Both the position numbers and the translations under genes were made by a program. This document shows positions 54,700-63,749 of a DNA stretch of 64,000 bases, in pieces; position 1 is the first letter of the stretch, and each line of letters opens with the position of its first letter. Where the stretch lies: NCBI RefSeq assembly GCF_000243235.1, contig NZ_JH594606.1:3367609-3431608 (forward strand), in the 5' to 3' direction. The notes under the pieces are model-generated. The model was given only the letters and a program-made list of their open reading frames with translations. It was not told the origin of the DNA and searched no databases. The DNA is from Gillisia limnaea DSM 15749. Lineage in GTDB: Bacteria; Bacteroidota; Bacteroidia; Flavobacteriales; Flavobacteriaceae.

Positions 54700-54725
54700 T
54701 ATATTGGTTGTGTGTAACCAATATA
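54700..54725. promoter_or_regulatory. Perfect inverted repeat just before the receptor start
   Basis: TATATTGGTT (54700-54709) and AACCAATATA (54716-54725) are exact inverse complements around GTGTGT. The repeat ends 7 bases before the ATG at 54733, where a ribosome would bind. It may be an operator or a translation-controlling hairpin; no T-run supports a terminator for acs. Confidence 0.6.
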
Positions 54726-54732
54726 ACAAATT

Positions 54733-57492
54733 ATGAAAATCCCTCTGGCTTTATTGTTTTTTCTCTTTTTTATTACTTCCTATTCTCAAACCACCATTTC
54801 AGGAAATGTTGTAGATAAGGATAATGTTCCTGTTTTAGGCGTAAACGTTTTAGTGCTTGGAACTTCGGTTGGAACAGTTACCGACTTTGATGGTAAATTT
54901 AATTTACGGGTAGAACAGACACCTCCTTTTACCATAGAGATTAGTAATGTGGGGTATGAAACCCAAACAGTACGAATTACCTCAGTAAATCAAGAGGTTA
55001 ATGTTACCATGGTGGAGGGAACCTCCCTGGATGAGATTGTAGTTTCGGCCTCCAGAACTCCCGAGCGTATTTTTGAATCTCCGGTTACCGTAGAGCGTTT
55101 CGGATTAAAAGAAATAAGGAATACTACAGCAGCCTCTTTTTATGCGGGGCTTGAAAATTTAAAAGGAGTTGATGTAAATACCAGCAGTTTGACATTTCAA
55201 TCTGTAAACACCAGGGGATTTGCAACTTTTGCAAACACGCGTTTTGTACAGCTGGTAGACGGGATGGATAATTCCTCTCCGGCATTGAACTTTGTTTTAG
55301 GAAACCTTCTTGGGATGACAGAACTGGATGTTCGCAGTATTGAATTACTTCCCGGAGCATCTTCTGCACTATACGGTGCCAATGCTTTTAACGGGATCCT
55401 GTTTATGCAAAGTAAAAACCCATTTGATTTCCCGGGGATTAGCGCATATTACAAGCAGGGATTAACCTCACAGGACGCCGCCGGTACCAATCCGTTTTAC
55501 GATTTGGGAATTAGAGCGGCACATAAATTTTCAGATAAGCTGGCAGCAAAAGTCAATTTCGCCTATTTTCAGGGAACAGATTGGCATGCGGTGAGTGAGG
55601 AAGATGTGTTATTACCAGGAAGAGATAGAAGCCACCCAAACTATGACGGTTTGAATATTTACGGAGATGAAGTTTCTACAAACATTCGCGGAGTTGGCCA
55701 GGCACTGGTAAGTCTTGGTAGAATTCCTGCAGGAGCAGAGAACCTGCTGCCAAATGCTTCGGTAAGCCGTACCGGATATTTGGAACCTGCATTGACCGAT
55801 TATAATGCTGAAAGTATTAAGCTTGATGCTGCTATTCATTACCGGCCCTTTGCCGATGATCTGGAAATTAGCTATGTTGGAAAAGCAGGTTGGGGATCTA
55901 CGATCTACCAGGGTTTAAACCGATATGCCCTTAAAGATTTCTTTTTACAACAGCACAAGATCGAGGTTCAAAATGCGAACTTTTTTGTAAGAGGTTACAT
56001 TACCGATGAGGATGCAGGGGATTCTTATGATACCCGTTTTACAGCTATTAACATTAACAGGACATGGAAATCAGATCAGCAATGGTTTGGAGAATATGCA
56101 GGTGCATTTATCACTAGCACACTACAGGGCGCAGGAACAGAGCAGGCTCATGCCATTGCAAGACAAACTGCAGATACAGGTCGTTTGGAACCTGGATCTA
56201 CCGAGTTCCAAAATGCATTTAACGAAGTTACCACAGATCCTGACCTGGCAACTGGATCTCAGTTCAAAGATGCTTCACAGCTACGTCATGCAGATGCTAA
56301 TTATAATTTCACTCATTTAACTGAAGATATAGCCGAAATCCAGGTTGGCGGATCTTACAGACAATATAGATTAAATTCTTTCGGAACAATTTTTACCGAT
56401 TATGACGGACCAATTTCCTATTCAGAATATGGAATTTATACCCAGCTTCAGAAGAAACTATTAGAGGAAAGGTTAAAGCTTACCGGATCTATTCGTTATG
56501 ATAAATCTGAACTTTTTGAGGGTAATTTTTCTCCAAGACTATCTTTGGCATATACTGCGGGAGTATCTAGAAGCCACAACTTTAGAGCTTCTGTACAAAC
56601 AGGTTTTAGATACCCTACCACTCAGGATCTTTTTATTGGCCTTGATGCCGGTAGAGCAATACTTGTAGGATCTGCGGAAGCAAACCTGGACAGGTACGTA
56701 AGGACTTTTCCCCTTAGCGGAGCAGGAGCTGCGGTAACCGGAAGCCCAACTGCTACGATTACGGGTAGAGCTGCTTATGAAAATTCTTTTTCATTGAACT
56801 CTGTTCAAAGTGGCGCTCCCCAGGCTGCAGATGTTGATATTGTAAAGCCGGAGCAGGTAACTGCTTATGAAGTAGGATACCGTGGCCGTGCAGGTAGATT
56901 TATTGTAGATCTTAATGCTTATTATAACGGGTATAAAGATTTTATCTCCAATGAAACCGTTTTGGTACCGTTATATGGTACTGTGGGAGACAACGCCCAA
57001 TCTTTATTAGCCTTACAGCAAGGAGATTTCAAAGCCTTTCAAACCTATACGAATTCCCCTGCCGATGTGAAATCTTTTGGAGGTTCAATAGGAATAACCA
57101 CTAAGGTGTTTGGAAACTATGATCTTGACGGGAATTATACGTATGCCGAACAGGATTTTGATCAATCTTCAGCACCCGATTTCAGGACCGCTTTCAACAC
57201 GCCAAAGCACAAAGTGAAATTCTCTTTTGGGAATACTGAAGTTTATGAAAACCTGGGATTCAATATAAACTACAGGTGGAGTGATGCTTATTTCTGGCAA
57301 GCTACTTTTGCTGATGGTAAGGTCCCTTCCTTTTCTGTTTTTGATGCACAGGTTAATTACAAATTGCCTTCTATTAATTCTATGCTCAAGTTGGGAGCAA
57401 CCAATTTAGGTGGAAAAGAATACTACACTGCTTATGGAACAGGTTTAATAGGCCAGCAATATTATCTTTCATTAACCTTTAACAATTTTTAA
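54733..57492 (+). CDS. TonB-dependent outer-membrane receptor
   Basis: 919 residues: signal peptide (MKIPLALLFFLFFITSYSQ), a CarboxypepD_reg-like domain at 20-105 (TISGNVVDKDNVPVLGVNV), plug domain (about 110-230, with TRGFATFANTRFVQLVDGMD and LLPGASSALYGANAFNGI) and a 22-strand barrel ending in aromatic F (QQYYLSLTFNNF). It imports a substrate with TonB energy. There is no SusD-like partner; the SGNH lipoprotein starts 60 bases later in the same direction and is the natural functional neighbour. Substrate unknown, possibly a lipid or ester judging from the neighbour. Confidence 0.93.
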   Translation: MKIPLALLFFLFFITSYSQTTISGNVVDKDNVPVLGVNVLVLGTSVGTVTDFDGKFNLRVEQTPPFTIEISNVGYETQTVRITSVNQEVNVTMVEGTSLDEIVVSASRTPERIFESPVTVERFGLKEIRNTTAASFYAGLENLKGVDVNTSSLTFQSVNTRGFATFANTRFVQLVDGMDNSSPALNFVLGNLLGMTELDVRSIELLPGASSALYGANAFNGILFMQSKNPFDFPGISAYYKQGLTSQDAAGTNPFYDLGIRAAHKFSDKLAAKVNFAYFQGTDWHAVSEEDVLLPGRDRSHPNYDGLNIYGDEVSTNIRGVGQALVSLGRIPAGAENLLPNASVSRTGYLEPALTDYNAESIKLDAAIHYRPFADDLEISYVGKAGWGSTIYQGLNRYALKDFFLQQHKIEVQNANFFVRGYITDEDAGDSYDTRFTAININRTWKSDQQWFGEYAGAFITSTLQGAGTEQAHAIARQTADTGRLEPGSTEFQNAFNEVTTDPDLATGSQFKDASQLRHADANYNFTHLTEDIAEIQVGGSYRQYRLNSFGTIFTDYDGPISYSEYGIYTQLQKKLLEERLKLTGSIRYDKSELFEGNFSPRLSLAYTAGVSRSHNFRASVQTGFRYPTTQDLFIGLDAGRAILVGSAEANLDRYVRTFPLSGAGAAVTGSPTATITGRAAYENSFSLNSVQSGAPQAADVDIVKPEQVTAYEVGYRGRAGRFIVDLNAYYNGYKDFISNETVLVPLYGTVGDNAQSLLALQQGDFKAFQTYTNSPADVKSFGGSIGITTKVFGNYDLDGNYTYAEQDFDQSSAPDFRTAFNTPKHKVKFSFGNTEVYENLGFNINYRWSDAYFWQATFADGKVPSFSVFDAQVNYKLPSINSMLKLGATNLGGKEYYTAYGTGLIGQQYYLSLTFNNF

Positions 57493-57551
57493 TCTTATTC
57501 TGGAAGTTTAGCAATTGCCGAAACAATTTGAAAATCAAAAAACTTAAACAA

Positions 57552-59120
57552 ATGAAAATATATAATTATAAATGGATACTCCTGCTCCTTGCAGCAATGT
57601 TTGTAGGATGTAGTTCAGATGACGACAATGGGAATGTTGTAATTGAGGAAGAGATAACATCGGGAACGGCGGATTTCACTAACTATGTTGCTTTAGGAAA
57701 CAGTTTAACGGCTGGGTTTACTGATGGAGCTTTATTTATGGCAGGCCAGCAAAATTCCATACCTAGCATTCTGGCTTCTCGTTTTGCTTTGGCCGGAGGT
57801 GGAGAATTCACCCAACCTATGATGAATGATAATATTGGAGGCCTTTTGCTTCAAGGCAACGTGATCCAGGAGCCAAGATTGATCTTCAATGGTGCGGCAC
57901 CTGTGCGGATATCTGCCACCCCAACTACAGAAATAACCAACAAGTTGTCCGGTCCTTTTAATAATATGGGTATTCCAGGAGCTAAAAGCTTCCATTTGCT
58001 TGCACCGGGTTATGGAAATGTAGCCGGGGTGGCTACCGGCCAGGCAAATCCATATTTCGTTAGATTTGCCAGCGCACCTGGTACTACCGTTCTGTCAGAT
58101 GCCCTGGCTCAAGATCCAACTTTTTTCTCCCTTTGGTTAGGTAATAACGATGTGCTTTCTTTCGCAACAAGTGGAGGAGATGGTGTTGACCAAAAAGGGA
58201 ACTTTGATCCATCTACCTATAACTCGAATGATATTACAGATCCTAACGTTTTTGCTCAAACCTATAGTGGGATCCTAGCAGCATTAATTGCAAACGGTGC
58301 AAAAGGAGTTGTTGCAAATATTCCTAACGTGATTAAAATTCCTTACTTTACAACTGTCCCTTTTAAACCTTTAAGTCCGGCTAATCCGGCTTTTGGCGCA
58401 CAAATCCCCACGCTTAACGCCACTTTTGCAGGTTTAAACCAGGTTTTTGCTGCTTTAGGTGTGCCCGAGCGTTCGATTGTTTTTTCTACAACGGCTGCAA
58501 GTGCAGTGGTTATTACGGATGAAAGCCTTACAAATCTTTCTGCCCAAATTGCAGGAGCTCTGCAACAAGGTGGTCTTGATGCAGGCACCGCACAGCTGTT
58601 TGGTATGTTATATGGCCAGGCAAGACAGGCAACTGACCAAGATCTTTTGGTATTACCAAGTTCCTCTATTATTGGCCAGTCAAATATGGATGCTTTTAAT
58701 ATGCTGGTGGGGATGGGAGTACCCCAGGCCACGGTAGGACAACTTTCAATTAATGGTGTCACTTTTCCCCTTGCAGACAAGTGGGTATTGATACCATCAG
58801 AACAGCAGGCTGTAATCCAGGCTACAACAGCATTTAATCAAACAATAAAAGCTGCTGCTGAAGCCAACGGTTTAGCATTTGTAGATGTAAATGCTGTCCT
58901 GAATCAGGTTGCAGATACCGGAGTTAATTTTGATGAATTTTCATTAAATGCAAGGCTTGTTTTTGGAGGAGCATTCTCTTTAGATGGAGTTCATCCTACG
59001 GCCAGAGGTTATGCCTTCATTACCAACAAGTTCCTGGAAGCAATAAATACAACTTATGGGGCGAATTTACCTAAAGTAAAAGCAGCAAATTACAATACAT
59101 TGTATCCTTCTTCCTTTTAA
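57552..59120 (+). CDS. SGNH/GDSL-hydrolase lipoprotein
   Basis: About 522 residues from ATG 57552; a TTG at 57528 would add eight residues before the signal peptide. The N-terminus is a lipoprotein signal with lipobox FVGC followed by SSDDDN, which predicts surface or outer-membrane attachment. SGNH blocks: NYVALGNSLTAGFTDG (block I, GNSL in place of GDSL, so the Ser is present), WLGNNDVLSF (block III), and LDGVHPTARGYAF (block V with Asp and His). Probably an esterase or lipase. The gene follows the TonB-dependent receptor by 60 bases, a typical pair in Flavobacteria. The last 110 residues have a truncated copy downstream. Confidence 0.9.
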   Translation: MKIYNYKWILLLLAAMFVGCSSDDDNGNVVIEEEITSGTADFTNYVALGNSLTAGFTDGALFMAGQQNSIPSILASRFALAGGGEFTQPMMNDNIGGLLLQGNVIQEPRLIFNGAAPVRISATPTTEITNKLSGPFNNMGIPGAKSFHLLAPGYGNVAGVATGQANPYFVRFASAPGTTVLSDALAQDPTFFSLWLGNNDVLSFATSGGDGVDQKGNFDPSTYNSNDITDPNVFAQTYSGILAALIANGAKGVVANIPNVIKIPYFTTVPFKPLSPANPAFGAQIPTLNATFAGLNQVFAALGVPERSIVFSTTAASAVVITDESLTNLSAQIAGALQQGGLDAGTAQLFGMLYGQARQATDQDLLVLPSSSIIGQSNMDAFNMLVGMGVPQATVGQLSINGVTFPLADKWVLIPSEQQAVIQATTAFNQTIKAAAEANGLAFVDVNAVLNQVADTGVNFDEFSLNARLVFGGAFSLDGVHPTARGYAFITNKFLEAINTTYGANLPKVKAANYNTLYPSSF

Positions 59121-59142
59121 GAATTTATCATAATAGATATGG

Positions 59143-59172
59143 ACCCACTTCTTTAAGGAGTGGGTTTTTTAT
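59143..59172 (+). terminator. Terminator after the SGNH gene
   Basis: ACCCACT (59143-59149) pairs with AGTGGGT (59159-59165) and is followed by TTTTTTATTTT. Confidence 0.85.
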
Positions 59173-59264
59173 TTTAATCTAAAGGTTGGGGAAATTATAA
59201 GTGGTAAATAAAATTTAGTTCAGGACCAGTATTTTTTCTTTCGGAAGTATTTCATGTAAAATGT

Positions 59265-59648
59265 TTGATTTCCCAGCCCAAAGAGTCACTTATTGCACCT
59301 GTATTTCGTAATCACGAATCATATTTACCTGCTAAGTCTGCGGGTCAATTAGCTTTAAATGGAGTAACATACGCCCTTGAATACAAATGGGTGCTAACTC
59401 TGGCAGAACAACAGGAAGTGGTGGAGGCCACAACTACATTTAATCAAAACATCAAATCTGTTAAAGAGGTAAACGGATTTGCTTTTGTAAATGTAAATAC
59501 AATTCTCAACATCGTGGCTGCCACTCCCGCAGGTTTTTCTTTTGATAAGTTTAATTTAAATGCAAGATTGGTTTTTGGTGGTGCTTTCTCACTAGACGGA
59601 ATTCATAGAACAGTTAGCGCAAATTCTAACCCCACTTTTTTAAAATAG
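59265..59648 (+). pseudogene. Truncated duplicate of the SGNH lipoprotein's C-terminus
   Basis: The 127-codon frame has an unrelated first 25 codons, then aligns closely with the last part of the gene upstream: GQLALNGVTYALEYKWVLTL against GQLSINGVTFPLADKWVLIP, then TTTFNQNIKSVKEVNGFAFV and LNARLVFGGAFSLDGIH. It stops in the catalytic block (DGIHRTVS instead of DGVHPTAR), and only low-similarity codons follow before a REP-like hairpin. Lacking blocks I-III and a signal peptide, it cannot be active. It is a decayed tandem copy, probably from unequal recombination. Confidence 0.85.
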
Positions 59649-59650
59649 GT

Positions 59651-59675
59651 TAGCGCGGATTTCTAATCCGCGCTA
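59651..59675. repeat. REP-like hairpin at the topoisomerase IB stop codon
   Basis: TAGCGCGGATT (59651-59661) pairs perfectly with AATCCGCGCTA (59665-59675) around TCT; a T-run follows on the forward strand. Its CGGATT/AATCCG arms are shared with the units at 2200 and 8484. Its last three bases are the TAG stop codon of the reverse-strand topoisomerase gene. Confidence 0.8.
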
Positions 59676-60776
59676 TCTTTTTTTTTCTTCTTCAGGTTCG
59701 TCAAGATTAATTTCATATTCATTTATTAAGTCCAGCATAACTTTTTCTGTACCAGATAAAGTAGCATAGTTCTTGGTATTTTTAGATTTAATCTTTTTAA
59801 AATAAGGCTCAATTTTACCGGATTCATAAAGCTGAACAATATGAGGATGAACATAGTATTCCCTGCATACTGTCCTCGTATTTCCTAAACCTTTTGCTGC
59901 TGCATCATAAGCCTCCAGAACGGCTTTTTTATTTTCCTTCTCATTTTCCAGATACCCTATCTGATATAGGGTTTCGAAGAAAATTTTGGAAGCAGACCAG
60001 GTTCTGAAATCCTTTGCAGAAAAAATATTGCCACTTATTTCCTGTATATATTCATTGATCATGCCGCTATCCACAGATTGCTTATTCCCTTCAGTGTCAT
60101 AAAACTTGAAAAGTTCCCAACCAGGAATCTCTTCACATTGGTTGACCAGCTTTATAAGTTTTTTGTTTTTTATACTAACCGAATGCTCCTTCCCCTTTTT
60201 TCCTACAAATTCAAATTTCATTTTATTTTTAGAGGTTTTAACATGTCGGGCTCTAAGAGTGGATAAACCGTAGGTTTTATTGTTTTTCGCATAGTAGGAA
60301 TTTCCTATTCTTATATGGGTTTCTTCCATTAAACGTATTACCAGGGCAAGTACCTTTCGCCTGCTCATTTCCGGTTGATCGAGATCTGTATCTACCTTAC
60401 TCCTGATCCTAGGGAGGGTTTTTCCAAAGACATTCATCTTTAAGAATTTGGTCTGGTTCCGGATCTTTGACCATTGAGGATGATAGATATATTGTTTTCT
60501 GTTCTTATCATCTACACCAATTACTTGCAAATGGCTATTTATCAAGGGAGAAATTCGAGTGTTCTTCCAGGCAGGGGGAATCACAATTTTTTTAAAACGC
60601 TCCAGTTGTTCAGAATCTTTTATTTTCTCACCCTTAAGAATATAGACATATCCCCGGCCCCTTTTTTGTCTGCTTATGGTAAGTTCACTTTCAGAAAGGT
60701 AAACCAGGTTCGCCATTATTGCTGCTTCCGCAGGGTTCTTCATCAGGGATTTTAAAGCATCAGAATCTACTTGCAT
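59673..60776 (-). CDS. DNA topoisomerase IB
   Basis: About 367 residues from ATG 60776 (MQVDSDALKSLMKNPAEAAI), the usual family beginning; an ATG at 60845 would add 23 residues next to a terminator and is less likely. It is a poxvirus-type enzyme that relaxes supercoils by a 3'-phosphotyrosyl link. N-terminal domain: RGYVYILKGEKIKDSEQLER and IPPAWKNTRISP. Catalytic domain: LVIRLMEETHIRIGNSYYAK (Arg), GLSTLRARHVK (Lys region), DFRTWSAS (second Arg), and Tyr in CREYYVHP. The gene's stop codon lies in a REP-like repeat. Confidence 0.93.
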   Translation of the reverse strand: MQVDSDALKSLMKNPAEAAIMANLVYLSESELTISRQKRGRGYVYILKGEKIKDSEQLERFKKIVIPPAWKNTRISPLINSHLQVIGVDDKNRKQYIYHPQWSKIRNQTKFLKMNVFGKTLPRIRSKVDTDLDQPEMSRRKVLALVIRLMEETHIRIGNSYYAKNNKTYGLSTLRARHVKTSKNKMKFEFVGKKGKEHSVSIKNKKLIKLVNQCEEIPGWELFKFYDTEGNKQSVDSGMINEYIQEISGNIFSAKDFRTWSASKIFFETLYQIGYLENEKENKKAVLEAYDAAAKGLGNTRTVCREYYVHPHIVQLYESGKIEPYFKKIKSKNTKNYATLSGTEKVMLDLINEYEINLDEPEEEKKR

Positions 60777-60845
60777 TTGCTTTTTTTCTAAATATAAATC
60801 TTTGAGCGGTAGCTGTCTTATAAAGATTTGTGAAACTTTAAGCAT

Positions 60846-60875
60846 AAAAAAAACGGCTGGAAAATTTTCCAGCCG
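60846..60875 (-). terminator. Terminator after the M42 peptidase gene
   Basis: CGGCTGGAAAATTTTCCAGCCG (22-base palindrome, 60854-60875) has an 11-bp arm without loop bases, or about 9 bp with a 4-nt loop, and on the reverse strand runs into a row of eight T. Confidence 0.9.
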
Positions 60876-60898
60876 CTTTAACTCCTTTTGAAGATAGT

Positions 60899-61987
60899 TT
60901 AATCGAAGTAACTAAAAGTTTCTCCTTCTTTTATTTGAAGTAAACTTTCATAAATTAACCGGATAACATTTTCGACATCTGTTTTATGGACCATTTCTAC
61001 AGTGGTGTGCATATAACGGAGCGGTAAGGAAATAAGTGCAGATGCTACTCCGCCGTTGCTGTAAGCGAAGGCATCCGTGTCTGTTCCGGTGGCTCTGGAA
61101 GAAGCGGCACGCTGAAATGGGATTTCATTCTTTTCTGCGGTATCGATCAATAACTCCCTTAATTTATTTTGAATTGCCGGAGCATAGGAAATTACCGGAC
61201 CTTCGCCAATCTTCGCATACCCATTGGTTTTCTTTTCGATCATCGGGGTAGTGGTATCATGAGTAACATCTGTCACAATGGCTACATTAGGTTTAATGCG
61301 CTGGGTGATCATTTCGGCTCCTCTCAAACCTATTTCCTCCTGAACAGAATTTGTGATGTAGAGTCCAAAAGGCAGTTTTTTCTTATTTTCTTTCAGCAGG
61401 CGTGCTACCTGAGAGATCATAAAACCTCCCATCCGGTTGTCTAATCCACGGCACACATATTTATTCCCATTCAGAATAAAAAATTCATCGGGATAGGTGA
61501 TCACGCACCCTACATGTACTCCAAGTTCAAGAACTTCATCTTTATTGCTGCAACCAACATCGATACAAATGTTGTCCATTTTGGGAGGCTGTTCCTTCTC
61601 CTTATCGCGGGTATGAATTGCTGGCCATCCAAAAACCCCTTTTACAATCCCTTTTTTGGTGTGAATGTTTACTCTTTTGGAAGCTGCTATTTGATGATCG
61701 CTTCCGCCATTCCTTATTACATAGATCAATCCATCATCGGTGATATAATTTACATACCAGGAAATCTCGTCGGCATGACCTTCTATAACTACCTTGAATT
61801 TAGCCTTTGGATTTATAATTCCAACGGCTGTTCCATAGGTATCCGTTATAAATTCATCTACGTAAGGCTTTAGATAATCCATCCAAATCTTCTGACCTTC
61901 CCATTCATATCCGGTGGGGGAGGCATTGTTGAGATATTTTTCTAAAAATACTATCGATTTTTCATCGAGTAGTTCAACTTTTTTCAT
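60899..61987 (-). CDS. M42-family metallo-aminopeptidase
   Basis: 362 residues with the peptidase M42 (glutamyl/tetrahedral aminopeptidase, FrvX) fold. Metal and catalytic residues are visible: H and D in VIEGHADEISWYV, D in CRGLDNRMGG, the Glu pair in SVQEEIGLRGAE, D in AIVTDVTHDTTT, and the last His in PLRYMHTTVEMVHKTDVENV. These enzymes trim peptides in the cytoplasm using two metal ions. No signal peptide. Size normal. A clear terminator separates it from topoisomerase IB. Confidence 0.93.
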   Translation of the reverse strand: MKKVELLDEKSIVFLEKYLNNASPTGYEWEGQKIWMDYLKPYVDEFITDTYGTAVGIINPKAKFKVVIEGHADEISWYVNYITDDGLIYVIRNGGSDHQIAASKRVNIHTKKGIVKGVFGWPAIHTRDKEKEQPPKMDNICIDVGCSNKDEVLELGVHVGCVITYPDEFFILNGNKYVCRGLDNRMGGFMISQVARLLKENKKKLPFGLYITNSVQEEIGLRGAEMITQRIKPNVAIVTDVTHDTTTPMIEKKTNGYAKIGEGPVISYAPAIQNKLRELLIDTAEKNEIPFQRAASSRATGTDTDAFAYSNGGVASALISLPLRYMHTTVEMVHKTDVENVIRLIYESLLQIKEGETFSYFD

Positions 61988-62186
61988 TTATGAAAAATTT
62001 TAAGTGTGATTTAATAGGTTTTATTCTGAAACAAGAAAAAGCAAGTCTTAGAAATAAGAATTACATTTTAATTTAATCAAAAACATTTTTACGAATTTAA
62101 GAAGAATTAAAAGCAGAACAAGGCCAATAATTGTAAATTTGGAATGGTTTTAGTTTATAACAGACAAAATAAAAAATCATATTGCT

Positions 62187-62864
62187 TTGAGTCGATATTT
62201 CACTTATATAATGTTACTTATCTTTTTTAACGTATCCGGTCAGGAAAAAGAGCCTGTACAAGATACTATTGATAAGGAGTATTTCATCGTTTTGGGCGAC
62301 ACCATAATGCGGGAATCCATCAATTTGGATGAAGTGCTGATTTTAAGCAAATTAAAATTCAACTCCGATGATGATAGAAGGCGTTATTTAATTTTAAGGC
62401 GAAAAACCAGGAAAGTTTATCCGTACGCCAAACTTGCATCAGAGCGATTGCTTACGCTCAATTCCAGGTTAGATCAAATCAAGTCGAAAAGGGATCAAAA
62501 ACGATATACCAAGATAGTACAGGATTATATCGAAGAGCAATTTGCTAAAGAACTTAAAAAACTCACGCATACTGAGGGTCAGATTCTGGTGAAACTTATT
62601 CATCGGCAAACAGGAATTACCACTTTTGAGTTGATTAAAAATCTGAAGAGCGGATGGCGGGCTTTCTGGTATAATACTACGGCCAGCTTATTTGAAATTT
62701 CACTCAAGGAAGAATATCATCCTGAGAGCAATCAGGAAGACTATCTTATAGAGGATATTCTTCAACGGTCTTTCCAGTCAAAGATTCTTGAACCCCAGCC
62801 CAGTGCACTAGATTTCAATTTTTCGGAGCTTACCAATAAGTGGACCGCCAGCAACTTAAAATAA
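62187..62864 (+). CDS. DUF4294 domain-containing protein
   Basis: 225 residues beginning at TTG 62187 with a short signal peptide (SRYFTYIMLLIFFNVSGQ), so it is probably exported. DUF4294 follows: LILSKLKFNSDDDRRRYLIL, RKVYPYAKLASERLLTLN, EGQILVKLIHRQTGITTFEL and GWRAFWYNTTASLFEISLK. Function of the family is unknown; it is conserved in Bacteroidota and sometimes lies next to M42 peptidase genes, as here (divergent, 200 bases apart). Confidence 0.88.
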   Translation: MSRYFTYIMLLIFFNVSGQEKEPVQDTIDKEYFIVLGDTIMRESINLDEVLILSKLKFNSDDDRRRYLILRRKTRKVYPYAKLASERLLTLNSRLDQIKSKRDQKRYTKIVQDYIEEQFAKELKKLTHTEGQILVKLIHRQTGITTFELIKNLKSGWRAFWYNTTASLFEISLKEEYHPESNQEDYLIEDILQRSFQSKILEPQPSALDFNFSELTNKWTASNLK

Positions 62865-63090
62865 TTTCGTTATTATATTTTTCCTTCCCCTATGTCTGGG
62901 TTGGGTTTGCGCTTAAACTTTAAAAACTTGCGACTCTTTTAGGCTTCGGCTTCTATTCCCTGAGGCAGATTTGGCTTAAAATCCGTTTTCTTCTGAAGGA
63001 TTTTCTTTGAGTTTTAGAAGTTTTCCTAATCTAATCTCCAGTTGTTCATTGTGTTAAGCGAAGGTTAAATTAATAATAAAAAAAACACCA
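62865..63090. other. Spacer between DUF4294 gene and the rRNA promoters
   Basis: About 225 bases with no gene or clear hairpin. With the 660-base promoter and leader region that follows, no protein-coding gene occurs from 62865 to the 16S start. Confidence 0.4.
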
Positions 63091-63097
63091 AATAATG

Positions 63098-63130
63098 TTT
63101 GGTTCAAAGAAATAAAGCGGTGTATATTTG
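63098..63130 (+). promoter_or_regulatory. rRNA operon promoter P1
   Basis: TTTG at 63098-63101 and TATATTTG at 63123-63130 are 21 bases apart, a match to the Bacteroidota consensus, followed by CACCCGCTTA. Confidence 0.8.
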
Positions 63131-63253
63131 CACCCGCTTAGCAGGGATATCGAAGGGTGCATTTGTTAAGAGAAGTTCATTGAGTGTTGGGATTGCAGTT
63201 GAGGCAGGATGGTTTTCATTCTGGTTTAAGGCTAAAAAAAACTTCAAAATAAG

Positions 63254-63286
63254 TTTGTTGTTTGTCTAAAAAGCGTTGTATATTTG
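63254..63286 (+). promoter_or_regulatory. rRNA operon promoter P2
   Basis: TTTG at 63254-63257 and TATATTTG at 63279-63286 with a 21-base spacing, in a block nearly repeated at P3 (AAAAAGCGTTG before and CAGCCGCTT after the box). Confidence 0.85.
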
Positions 63287-63392
63287 CAGCCGCTTTGGAA
63301 TTAAGGCGACGTTCATAAGGAGGTTGATTTGATTGCTGTTTTTGGTTTGGATTTCGGGAGAAAAAGGGATCGAAAAAAAACTTAAAAATAAG

Positions 63393-63425
63393 TTTGGTGG
63401 TTAAAGAAAAAGCGTTGTATATTTG
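63393..63425 (+). promoter_or_regulatory. rRNA operon promoter P3
   Basis: TTTG at 63393-63396 and TATATTTG at 63418-63425, again 21 bases apart; GCGTTGTATATTTGCAGCCG is identical to P2. About 325 bases lie between it and the 16S gene. Confidence 0.85.
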
Positions 63426-63749
63426 CAGCCGCTTACAGAGCAAGCACGTTCACACACACATACTGACAAGAAATCCCGGGTTGGGTACAAATTAGAAGAG
63501 GTTCGAGTCCTTTTATTTCAACAAGTACACCGTTATATTTTCCTTTTGGAAAATGCCTGGAAAGGCAGATGGTAAAACGTTCATTGATATATTGAATTGA
63601 CAGCGCGTTTCAACTCATTCGAGAGGATGAGGAAGAAACCAAAAGAATACGAATTAAGACTAGAAAATAATTTTGAGTTGGCGATGGGTTTTCGGATCTA
63701 TCGTTATAAAATCGACCTTAGTAATTGTTACATTATTTAAAGATTAACG
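63426..63749 (+). other. 16S rRNA leader
   Basis: Transcribed leader without gene. It should contain antitermination and RNase III-processing sequences; TTGATATATTGAATTGACAG at 63586-63605 is a candidate region but I could not pair its 3' partner, which lies outside the window. Confidence 0.5.

Noticed and set aside
59265..59648. A separate 127-aa functional hydrolase
   Set aside because: It only has the tail of the upstream SGNH gene, lacks the catalytic Ser block and signal peptide, and ends inside block V.
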